DNA of 19,998 nt. It comes from UBA5500 sp023622465. Its GTDB lineage: Bacteria; Bacillota; UBA994; UBA5500. The notes beneath the pieces were generated by a model. That model was not told the DNA's origin and did not search any database. It saw nothing but the letters and a program-made list of their open reading frames with translations. Position 1 is the first letter of the stretch, and every line of letters starts with the position of its first letter. The DNA lies in assembly GCA_023622465.1 (NCBI GenBank), contig JAMNZE010000100.1:1-19998 (forward strand), read 5' to 3'. The translations under genes and the position numbers were made by a program. Below are positions 14,665 through 19,998 of this stretch, piece by piece.

Positions 14665-15452
14665 GCGAAATCACCAAACCAGCCGAGACTAAAGAATTAA
14701 CCACCACGCAGGACCAAGATGTAACTATTACCCCAGGGTTCGGCAGCCTGGCCAGCTTTAGGCTAGCCCAGCGGGCTGCCACCCTGCTAGCCAACTCGAC
14801 ACTTGTGCCAAAGATCTATCAGGGCAACATACCTAACTGCGTTATAGCACTCAACATGGCGGCGCGCATGAATGCTGATCCCCTGATGGTCATGCAAAAC
14901 CTGTACATTGTGCATGGCAATCCGGGCTGGTCTAGTCAGTTTTTAATCAGCACGTTTAACACGTCAGGCAAGTTTAGCGCCCTGCGCTACGAGTGGGTAG
15001 GCACAAGAGGCAAAGACGACTGGGGCTGCCGCGCGTGGGCGGTCGAAAAGGCCACCGGTGAAAAGTTGGTTGGCGCAACCGTCACCATCGGGCTAGCGAA
15101 AGCCGAGGGCTGGTACAGCAAAAACGGTAGCAAGTGGCAGACAATGCCGGAGCAGATGCTAATGTACCGCGCTGCTGCGTGGTTTATCCGAGCATATACC
15201 CCTGAAATTGCCATGGGCATGCATACGGCAGACGAGCTGAGCGACACTGTTGACCTTGATCCATCGCAGTACACAGTCGAGCAAGAAATTAGGGCCAACG
15301 CCAATACGGAGACGATAGATATTGACATGTCTGCCGACGAGCCAGAGGCGGTGACGCCCGAGCCTACGCAGGAGCCCAAGCCTGCCGGGGACAAGCCCAA
15401 GGCTAGTAACAAGGGCAAGCCCGAGCAGATAGCCATGGGGCCTGAGTTCTGA
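14661..15452 (+). CDS. RecT-like single-strand annealing protein
   Basis: A 263-aa protein that looks like a phage annealase of the RecT type. The core (about residues 30-190) holds LAQRAATLLANSTLVPKIYQ, NCVIALNMAARMNADPLMVM, QNLYIVHGNPGWSSQFLIST and GCRAWAVEKATGEKLVGATV, ending in the motif YSKNGSKWQTMPEQMLMYRA, which recurs in Clostridia phage RecT-like proteins. The tail (about 205-263) is acidic then Pro/Lys-rich and likely disordered. Assignment is from remembered family motifs. It starts at ATG 14661, overlapping the ATPase stop as ATGA, and ends one base into the next ATG, so the three genes are tightly coupled. It would anneal complementary single strands in phage recombination. Confidence 0.78.
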   Translation: MSEITKPAETKELTTTQDQDVTITPGFGSLASFRLAQRAATLLANSTLVPKIYQGNIPNCVIALNMAARMNADPLMVMQNLYIVHGNPGWSSQFLISTFNTSGKFSALRYEWVGTRGKDDWGCRAWAVEKATGEKLVGATVTIGLAKAEGWYSKNGSKWQTMPEQMLMYRAAAWFIRAYTPEIAMGMHTADELSDTVDLDPSQYTVEQEIRANANTETIDIDMSADEPEAVTPEPTQEPKPAGDKPKASNKGKPEQIAMGPEF

Positions 15453-16159
15453 TGATCGAGATTACCGCCCTAGCCAGCGGGAGCGCGGGGAACTGCTACC
15501 GGGTGACAGACGGTAGCACCCCCCTCCTGTTGGAGGCAGGAATACCGATTAAAGCAATCAAGCAGGGCCTGGAGTACCGGCTAAATGAGATACAGGCATG
15601 TCTAATATCGCATAGCCACAACGACCACTGCCGCAGCGCTGGAGACGTTATGCGGGCCGGCGTGACATGTTACATGTCCAAGCCCACTGCGGAGGCTCTA
15701 GGGGCCACTGGGTACCGCGTGCGCATACTCGAACCACGGGTGCAGACGAAGATTGGGAGTTGGACGGTACTGCCTTTTGAGACCCAGCATGACTGTCCAG
15801 GGAGTATGGGGTTCCTACTGGCTAGTGGACAGTACAAGGTAGTCTACATAACAGACAGCTACTACGTAAAATGGCGCTTTAGAGGCCTTACACACATCAT
15901 GGTCGAGTGTAACTATGCGAAGGACATATTAGACGCCAATGTGGCCCAAGGGCTCGTCCCAGCGGCCATGCGAGACAGGCTGCTGCAGTCGCATTTTAGC
16001 TTAGCGAACGTCAAGGATTTTCTGAGGGCGAATGACCTAAGCCGGGTAGAGGAAATACACTTACTGCACTTGAGCGACGGAAACTCGGACGAGGCACGGT
16101 TTAAGCGTGAGATACAAGAACTAACGGGTAAACCCGTCTACGTGGCGGGGAGTAGATAA
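15452..16159 (+). CDS. MBL-fold metallo-hydrolase (YycJ-like)
   Basis: A 235-aa metallo-beta-lactamase-fold protein. Residues 54-59 give the metal motif HSHNDH, preceded by LLLEAGI. Later come TQHDCPGSMGF, YITDSYYV (second metal Asp) and HLLHLSDGNSD near the C-terminus. The closest family by motif is the YycJ/WalJ-type group, which is thought to contain nucleases; no signal peptide is present, so it acts in the cytoplasm. Its start codon overlaps the annealase stop by one base (TGATG), placing it in the recombination module. I infer it may be the nuclease of this module; hydrolysis of another substrate cannot be excluded. Confidence 0.88.
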   Translation: MIEITALASGSAGNCYRVTDGSTPLLLEAGIPIKAIKQGLEYRLNEIQACLISHSHNDHCRSAGDVMRAGVTCYMSKPTAEALGATGYRVRILEPRVQTKIGSWTVLPFETQHDCPGSMGFLLASGQYKVVYITDSYYVKWRFRGLTHIMVECNYAKDILDANVAQGLVPAAMRDRLLQSHFSLANVKDFLRANDLSRVEEIHLLHLSDGNSDEARFKREIQELTGKPVYVAGSR

Positions 16160-16171
16160 GGAGGTGGGAGC

Positions 16172-16357
16172 GTGAGCATCAACCTAGCTGATCTTAATCG
16201 CGACGAACTGTTTGCAGCACAGCGGCAGGTAGAGATAGCAGAGCAGCGCTGGCTGATGGCACCGACACCCGAGACGGAAGCCATAGCGTGGTTGGAGCTG
16301 GAGGCAGCAAAGTTGAGATTGGATGCAGTCTGTAAGCGCAACAAGCTGACTGCATAA
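16172..16357 (+). CDS. Small 61-aa phage protein
   Basis: Not recognised. GTG at 16172 follows AAGGAGGTGGGAGC, an ideal site. The product is mostly helical and acidic in the middle (DELFAAQRQVEIAEQRWLM, PETEAIAWLELEAAKL) with a basic end. The recurring Trp, Leu and Glu suggest an amphipathic pair of helices. It lies between the MBL gene and the replication initiator. Confidence 0.68.
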   Translation: MSINLADLNRDELFAAQRQVEIAEQRWLMAPTPETEAIAWLELEAAKLRLDAVCKRNKLTA

Positions 16358-16371
16358 GCGCATAGATATGC

Positions 16372-16391
16372 GGGGCCGTTGCGGCGGCCCC
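16372..16391. other. GC-rich hairpin upstream of the replication initiator gene
   Basis: GGGGCCG and CGGCCCC form a 7-bp stem with a 6-nt loop, just before the initiator's ribosome site. No U tract follows, so a terminator is unlikely. Confidence 0.35.
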
Positions 16392-16412
16392 TAGCGCAAA
16401 GGGGGTGGGGAG

Positions 16413-17270
16413 ATGGCCGGCTGGATCAAGCTACATAGACAAATCGTTGATAGCGATATATACGTGATGCCGCCCTTGTATCTTAGAGTGTTTGAACGCT
16501 TATTACTAGAAGCCAATCATCAAGACAAGACCATCCCGTTTAAGTACAGTGGCGATGCAGTAACTACTACTAAGCTCATTAGACGCGGAGAGCGACAGAC
16601 AAGCATTCGGCAAATATGCGAATGGGTTGGCTGGTACGAGAATGGGGTCTTCAGAAAACCCAACCCGAAGACCATCAAAGAGATTCTGGCGTGGCTTGAA
16701 CATAACAACATGATAGAGATTTACCCTCGCCAAAGTAACAAAGATGGAACACACTACAGAATCGTAAATTACGACCTCTATCAAGACACGGACGAACCAG
16801 AAGTAACAGTCCAGAAACAATCGGGAAACAATTTGGAAACAGTCACTGGCGCTAAACAAGAAAGATTAAGAATGAATAAGAATGATGATTATATATCATC
16901 GTCGCAAAACGCGCCGACGTTTGCTGAGGACAGCCCCGAGTTTCAACTGGCTATTAGACTAAGAGAACGGATACTAGCAAACCTACCTGACGCTAGAGTA
17001 CCAAGACCCACACCGGAGGGAATGTCCAGTTGGTGTAAGCAGATGGACTACATACTGAGGTTGGACAAGCGTGCACCGGAGGATGTTGCACGGGTCATAG
17101 ATTGGTGCCAGAGCGATAGCTTCTGGAGAGCGAACATCATGTCTCCTAAGAAGCTGCGAGAGAAGTGGGAGACATTAGTGCTCCAGATGGAAAGGGGGAG
17201 GATCTACCTTGCAAGCAGGAAACGGCAAGAGCAAGCTGATGACCCATACGCAGTCTATAACAGATTCTGA
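16413..17270 (+). CDS. Phage replication initiator (replisome organiser-like)
   Basis: A 285-aa protein with the opening typical of phage replisome organisers: AGWIKLHRQIVDSDIYVMPP, then YLRVFERLLLEANHQD and a winged-helix-like stretch (TSIRQICEWVGWYENG, NPKTIKEILAWLEHNNMIEI). A polar, AT-rich-encoded linker follows (about residues 125-165). The C-terminal part (about 170-285), with SSWCKQMDYILRLDKRAPED and FWRANIMSPKKLREKW, fits the DnaD-type or gp38-type organiser C-terminus. It should bind the phage origin and recruit the DnaC-like loader encoded next, with which its gene overlaps by 62 nt. ATG at 16413 follows GGGGGTGGGGAG. Exact family is uncertain; the role follows from motifs and neighbour. 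Confidence 0.85.
   Translation: MAGWIKLHRQIVDSDIYVMPPLYLRVFERLLLEANHQDKTIPFKYSGDAVTTTKLIRRGERQTSIRQICEWVGWYENGVFRKPNPKTIKEILAWLEHNNMIEIYPRQSNKDGTHYRIVNYDLYQDTDEPEVTVQKQSGNNLETVTGAKQERLRMNKNDDYISSSQNAPTFAEDSPEFQLAIRLRERILANLPDARVPRPTPEGMSSWCKQMDYILRLDKRAPEDVARVIDWCQSDSFWRANIMSPKKLREKWETLVLQMERGRIYLASRKRQEQADDPYAVYNRF
16802..16900. other. Candidate phage replication origin (iterons plus AT-rich patch)
   Basis: Inside the initiator gene, four tandem 11-bp repeats run from 16802 to 16845: AGTAACAGTCC, AGAAACAATCG, GGAAACAATTT, GGAAACAGTCA. About 20 nt later an AT-rich purine patch (16857-16900) ends in a palindrome GATGAT/ATCATC around TATAT (16884-16900). Iterons beside an AT-rich unwinding site inside the initiator gene is the arrangement of lambda O and of several Firmicute phages. 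Confidence 0.55.
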
Positions 17271-18066
17271 CCTGCTAGAGTTTGCCCGCTCGAAGGGCTT
17301 AGAGTTGTCGGACGACGCACTACGCGGCAACCGCAATGCACTGTGGTTCGCCATGGAAGCCCAGCGGATCTGCGCGACGTGTACCGGGCGCGAGCAGTGC
17401 GAATCAGCACTACCGGGGCATGGCATCGAGATTGTTTACTATGCCGGCTGCGTAAATACCATGTTTGTGCGGTGCTCCAAAGACGTGCAGTACGAGCGCA
17501 AGCGCAAGATAGAGCGGCTGATCAGCGCGTCACGTATGCCGGAGCGCATGAGGGGCAAGACGTTTGATAACTACAGCGTTACGGCTAACAACCGAGAGGC
17601 ATACGACAAGGCCATAGATGCTGCTACAGGCACCAAAGGGTTGCTGCTGGTAGGTAGTCCAGGTACAGGCAAGACGCACCTAGCCGCTGCAATTGCCAAT
17701 GAGAGGATACAGCGGGGGGAATTACCCATATTTGTTACGGTGCCGGAGCTGATGGCAGACATACGCAAGGCAATGCAGCGCAACGAGGATACCGAGTTGA
17801 TGCAGCTAGTGACTGATGCTGAGCTGTTAATACTGGACGATCTAGGGGCAGAGCGCAGCACCGATTGGGTAATGGAGCAGTTATTTGTGATTATCAACGC
17901 GCGTTATCTGGCCGAGCGTCAGACGGTAGTCACCAGCAATTACACTCCGGGAGAGCTGATAAAGCAGATGGGCGGGTTACCTGGTCAGCGCATAGTGTCA
18001 CGACTGGCAGAGATGTGCGAGACAGTGCGGATTGATGGCGCAGATTGGAGACTGGGGAGGGGTTAA
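17209..18066 (+). CDS. DnaC-like helicase loader ATPase
   Basis: A 285-aa AAA+ protein expected to load the replicative helicase at the phage origin. An N-terminal Cys-rich segment (CATCTGREQC, then AGC and VRC at about residues 55-85) looks like a zinc-binding unit. The ATPase domain holds Walker A GSPGTGKT (about 145), Walker B LLILDDLGAE (about 205), sensor segment VVTSNYTPGEL and the Arg-rich GQRIVSRLAEM. The TTG start at 17209 follows GGGGGAGG at 7 nt and overlaps the initiator gene by 62 nt; an ATG ten codons later has a weaker site. Position and motifs fit a phage DnaC/DnaI homologue. Confidence 0.92.
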   Translation: MQAGNGKSKLMTHTQSITDSDLLEFARSKGLELSDDALRGNRNALWFAMEAQRICATCTGREQCESALPGHGIEIVYYAGCVNTMFVRCSKDVQYERKRKIERLISASRMPERMRGKTFDNYSVTANNREAYDKAIDAATGTKGLLLVGSPGTGKTHLAAAIANERIQRGELPIFVTVPELMADIRKAMQRNEDTELMQLVTDAELLILDDLGAERSTDWVMEQLFVIINARYLAERQTVVTSNYTPGELIKQMGGLPGQRIVSRLAEMCETVRIDGADWRLGRG

Positions 18067-18067
18067 A

Positions 18068-18136
18068 TTGCTAAATAAATGTATCATGATCGGTCGCCTC
18101 ACGCGCGACCCAGAGGTGACGACATGGCAAAAGTAA
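18068..18136 (+). pseudogene. ssb: Remnant of an ssb gene (first 17-18 codons)
   Basis: TTG at 18068 follows GGAGGGG at a normal distance and opens a 22-codon frame: MLNKCIMIGRLTRDPEVTTWQK. The first 17 residues are the standard SSB N-terminus (compare MLNKVILIGRLTRDPE). After this the frame runs into the next gene and stops at 18136. No other SSB sequence follows. The likely history is that a deletion or exchange removed the rest of ssb and joined its start to the Myb/HTH gene. The leftover GAGGTG now serves as the ribosome site of that gene. Confidence 0.8.
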
Positions 18137-18606
18137 TTCCTTGGACGCTGGCCGAAGACCAGATTGTGCGCGAGCACTACCACACTATGACAGCATACCA
18201 GCTGATGAATAAACTGCCAGGGCGCACAGTGCACGCAATCCGGATGCGGGCTTACTCCCTTGGGATAAGCAGGCGCAAACAGTTGGGGGGCGTACATAAG
18301 TGGCGCACTAAGGAGGGGTTACAAAAGCTGCGCCAGTTATATGCGCAACATCGGTCAGTGGCTAAGATAGCGCCGATCATCGGCATTAGCCCCGTCACGC
18401 TGTACAACTGGCAAAGGAGTTATCCGGAAATCCGAGAGGCGCTAGAGCAAGCACGGTCTGAGCCCGAGCAAAAGCCGCACTTGCGGACTAAGGCTAAGCA
18501 CGTGCGCCACGTGCGCAATGCATCCTGCGCAGGCTGCCCGTATTTGCGCTGGGTGGCTCGGGAGCGGCAGATGTGCCTCATGCCGGCCTGTATGAGAGAG
18601 GAGTAG
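18124..18606 (+). CDS. Myb/HTH DNA-binding protein with C-terminal Cys cluster
   Basis: A 160-aa protein, probably a phage transcription factor. Residues 5-50 resemble a Myb/SANT-like unit (PWTLAEDQIVREHYHTMTAY, then LPGRTVHAIRMRAYSLGI). Residues 70-105 form a second helix-turn-helix (LRQLYAQHRSVAKIAPIIGI, SPVTLYNWQ). The C-terminus has a Cys cluster (CAGCPYLRW, then QMCLMPAC) that may bind zinc. ATG at 18124 follows AGAGGTGA, which lies in the ssb remnant. Targets are unknown. Confidence 0.78.
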   Translation: MAKVIPWTLAEDQIVREHYHTMTAYQLMNKLPGRTVHAIRMRAYSLGISRRKQLGGVHKWRTKEGLQKLRQLYAQHRSVAKIAPIIGISPVTLYNWQRSYPEIREALEQARSEPEQKPHLRTKAKHVRHVRNASCAGCPYLRWVARERQMCLMPACMREE

Positions 18607-18611
18607 GTGCC

Positions 18612-18983
18612 ATGCTCAGTTTGACGGTGCCTATCGTCCCAAGCGTCAACCATTGCTACCGCAACGTATCAGTCAACCGGCGCATCATGACCCCGACGGC
18701 CAAGGCGTGGGTGCAAGAGGTGCAGCTTAAGGCCAAGATGGCGGCCAGGAAGCAAGGGTGGCGGTTTAGTAGTGGCGAGAAGCTGGTAATGGAGCTAATC
18801 ACCTATTGGCCGGACAAGCGGCGCAGGGACACGCACAACGGGCACAAACTCTTGGCGGATGCGTTGGAGGGGGTACTGTACAAAGACGACCGATGGGTGC
18901 TTATACGAGACATAGATTTTAGACTAGACCGCGGTAACCCAAGGGTAGAGATAGTGCTGAGACGGTTTGAGGAGGGGACGTAA
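18612..18983 (+). CDS. rusA: RusA-like Holliday junction resolvase
   Basis: A 123-aa enzyme of the RusA family, which cuts Holliday junctions. It shows the N-terminal VPIVPSVNHCYR element and the core WPDKRRRDTHNGHKLLADAL followed by EGVLYKDDRWV. In E. coli RusA the acidic site is RRDLDN and a later Asp; here Asp73 and Asp92/93 are kept, but the second Asp of the motif is His75. ATG at 18612 follows GAGAGGAG; upstream frame lies inside the previous gene. Small size and motif order fit the family well. Confidence 0.87.
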   Translation: MLSLTVPIVPSVNHCYRNVSVNRRIMTPTAKAWVQEVQLKAKMAARKQGWRFSSGEKLVMELITYWPDKRRRDTHNGHKLLADALEGVLYKDDRWVLIRDIDFRLDRGNPRVEIVLRRFEEGT

Positions 18984-19034
18984 GTGGGATGGTGGCCAAA
19001 AAGAGCTATACGCATTTTTGAGGGAGGGGTATAA
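18984..19034 (+). CDS. Possible 16-aa microprotein
   Basis: GTG at 18984, placed after GAGGAGGGGACGTAA, opens a 16-codon frame (MGWWPKRAIRIFEGGV) whose TAA stop directly abuts the next GTG start. The two Trp and the basic, hydrophobic middle suggest a small membrane-active or binding peptide. It could also be only a leader that feeds ribosomes into the next gene. Confidence 0.4.
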   Translation: MGWWPKRAIRIFEGGV

Positions 19035-19340
19035 GTGACTGAGTGTGCCGGAATGGTGTGCATCGACTGTGAGGTGCGTGAGAGAGCGAGGAGAGCGGAG
19101 CGCGAAGTCCGCAAGTTAACCGCCGACATGCAGGAGCTACTAGCCGAGCGGCGCGACCTAAAGACCATGCTGGCGGATGCGGGAATACGCAATGCGGTGC
19201 TGGAAAAGCGGCTCAACTACACAACTGAGTTACTAGCTCAGCTGGGCAATTGTCCATCAGTGGAGCCAGTGCAGGGATGCATCAACGTGCCTTGTGGCGT
19301 GTGCTGGCACGAATGGCTAGAACAGGAGGTGCGAGCATGA
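19035..19340 (+). CDS. Coiled-coil protein with Cys pairs
   Basis: A 101-aa protein of unknown role. GTG at 19035 follows GGGAGGGG. Two N-terminal Cys (GMVCIDCEV) and two C-terminal clusters (GCINVPCGVC) flank a long charged helix (about residues 14-65, for example EVRKLTADMQELLAERRDLK) likely to be a coiled coil. The ends could together bind zinc. The stop overlaps the next start as ATGA. Confidence 0.65.
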   Translation: MTECAGMVCIDCEVRERARRAEREVRKLTADMQELLAERRDLKTMLADAGIRNAVLEKRLNYTTELLAQLGNCPSVEPVQGCINVPCGVCWHEWLEQEVRA

Positions 19341-19651
19341 GCGCACCTATCAGCTTGGACGATTACCGCCGCGACGCCATGCGCACGTATCCCTACGAGC
19401 TAGCACGAAACGAGCGACGCGATTATGCGGCCATGAAATTGGGCGAGGAAGCGGCTGAGTTTATGGCCTTGGTCAATAAGAGTCATTACCAGGGCGAGCC
19501 ATGCACCCGGGAGCAGATACGGGACGAGCTAGGCGATGTACTATGGGCGCTGATGGTTAACCTGACCGAGCATGGGTTAACGCTAGAGGAGATCATGTTA
19601 GCCAACATAGCCAAACGGAGGGTGAGATATCCAGAGCCAGAGGGGGTGTAG
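19337..19651 (+). CDS. MazG-like nucleotide pyrophosphohydrolase
   Basis: A 104-aa all-alpha protein of the MazG/NTP-PPase group. The helix pair KLGEEAAEFMALVNK and REQIRDELGDVLWALMVNL carries the EExxE and ExxD metal-binding pattern; the end EIMLANIAKRRVRYP is typical. It likely hydrolyses a nucleoside triphosphate or similar alarmone to the monophosphate and pyrophosphate during phage growth; the true substrate is unknown. ATG at 19337 follows AGGAGGTG; it overlaps the previous stop by 4 nt. Confidence 0.88.
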   Translation: MSAPISLDDYRRDAMRTYPYELARNERRDYAAMKLGEEAAEFMALVNKSHYQGEPCTREQIRDELGDVLWALMVNLTEHGLTLEEIMLANIAKRRVRYPEPEGV

Positions 19652-19654
19652 CCC

Positions 19655-19834
19655 ATGCGCTGCCCGAATTGTCGCTCACTCATGGTGCGCGGACGAACCA
19701 CTAAGACGCGGCTTGACGTACGTGTGTGCGTCTACTGTAACAGGGTGTGGCAGCTGGATTGGAGACGCGGTGGGTACAAGGAGATATGGATTAGACAGAG
19801 GCCAGAGTTCTTGATATGGGATGATGTTGGCTAG
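19655..19834 (+). CDS. Small zinc-ribbon protein
   Basis: A 59-aa protein starting at ATG 19655 after GAGGGGGTG. CPNC near the N-terminus and CVYC at about residue 25-28 make a zinc ribbon; the rest is rich in Trp, Arg and aromatic residues (WQLDWRRGGYKEIWIRQ). Such proteins in phage early regions are usually nucleic-acid or protein adaptors, but no precise role can be given. Confidence 0.7.
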   Translation: MRCPNCRSLMVRGRTTKTRLDVRVCVYCNRVWQLDWRRGGYKEIWIRQRPEFLIWDDVG

Positions 19835-19845
19835 GAGGGAATGAG

Positions 19846-19998
19846 GTGAGGATACCACCGGCGGTATTTAGATACATAGAGCATGAGCTATATAACTTCG
19901 ACTATACGAAACAAGAGATAGAGTCGTTGCGAGAAGATGTTATCAGCACGTCAGCACCTCCTGTTAATGCCGGTGGAAAGCAAGGGCCAGGTGATCCT
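19846..19998 (+). CDS. Phage transcriptional regulator, RinA/ArpU-like (partial)
   Basis: The first 51 codons of a gene cut by the window end. GTG at 19846 follows AGGAGGGAATGAG. It starts MRIPPAVFRYIEHELYNFDY, then TKQEIESLREDVI and a Gly/Pro-rich linker (NAGGKQGPGDP). This is the pattern of the RinA/ArpU-type regulators that close the early region of Firmicute phages and switch on packaging and late genes. The DNA-binding part lies beyond the window. Confidence 0.7.
   Translation, partial: MRIPPAVFRYIEHELYNFDYTKQEIESLREDVISTSAPPVNAGGKQGPGDP

Noticed and set aside
14987..15436. 149-codon minus-strand frame within the RecT-like gene
   Set aside because: The opposite strand codes for a motif-bearing annealase in a tight operon; the frame has no recognisable features.
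1..19998. CRISPR arrays, tRNA or rRNA genes, insertion sequences
   Set aside because: No regularly spaced long repeats, cloverleaf sequence, rRNA motif or transposase was seen by eye in this window.

Overview
The window looks like a Clostridia-type Firmicute chromosome with mid-range base composition. The reasons are strong AGGAGG-type ribosome binding sites, frequent GTG and TTG starts, a split transketolase, YitT and MgtE family proteins, sigma-A promoters and U-tract intrinsic terminators. The species cannot be named from sequence alone. Positions 1 to about 5950 are core chromosome. The rest, to the window end, is the left part of a temperate siphophage-like prophage whose right end lies outside the window.

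Chromosomal part. All protein genes read on the minus strand: a ZIP-family metal transporter, a YitT-family membrane protein, the C- and N-terminal subunits of a split transketolase (one operon), a small membrane-anchored protein of unknown role, and the Mg2+ transporter MgtE. The gap between the ZIP and yitT genes folds into a long interrupted hairpin that I read as 6S RNA on the plus strand. mgtE has a clear sigma-A promoter and a leader of about 240 nt ending in a terminator with a competing 12-bp antiterminator. This is a riboswitch-like attenuator, but I cannot match it to the M-box usually found before mgtE.

Prophage. Integrase and lysogeny genes read on the minus strand: a large serine recombinase, a two-gene cargo unit (50-aa protein plus a DUF6414-like 260-aa protein), a double zinc-ribbon protein, and a LexA/CI-type self-cleaving repressor. 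A divergent control region with four 17-bp operators (a fifth lies inside the next gene) separates these from the early genes on the plus strand. These are a Cro-like regulator, a 78-aa protein, a BRO/KilAC antirepressor and a second XRE regulator. Then comes a recombination module (132-aa protein, Rad50/SbcC-like ATPase with zinc hook, RecT-like annealase, MBL-fold hydrolase) and a replication module (initiator with a candidate iteron origin inside it, DnaC-like loader). The remaining genes are a Myb/HTH-zinc protein, a RusA-like resolvase, small proteins, a MazG-like pyrophosphohydrolase, a zinc ribbon, and the start of a RinA/ArpU-type late regulator. Many early genes overlap by 1 to 62 nt, so they are probably cotranscribed from the PR-like promoter at 10270.

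The points most worth following up are the unclassified mgtE attenuator, the 22-codon ssb remnant between the DnaC-like gene and the next gene, the 11-bp iterons beside an AT-rich patch in the initiator gene, the five-operator switch, and the Rad50-like/annealase/MBL recombination cassette.
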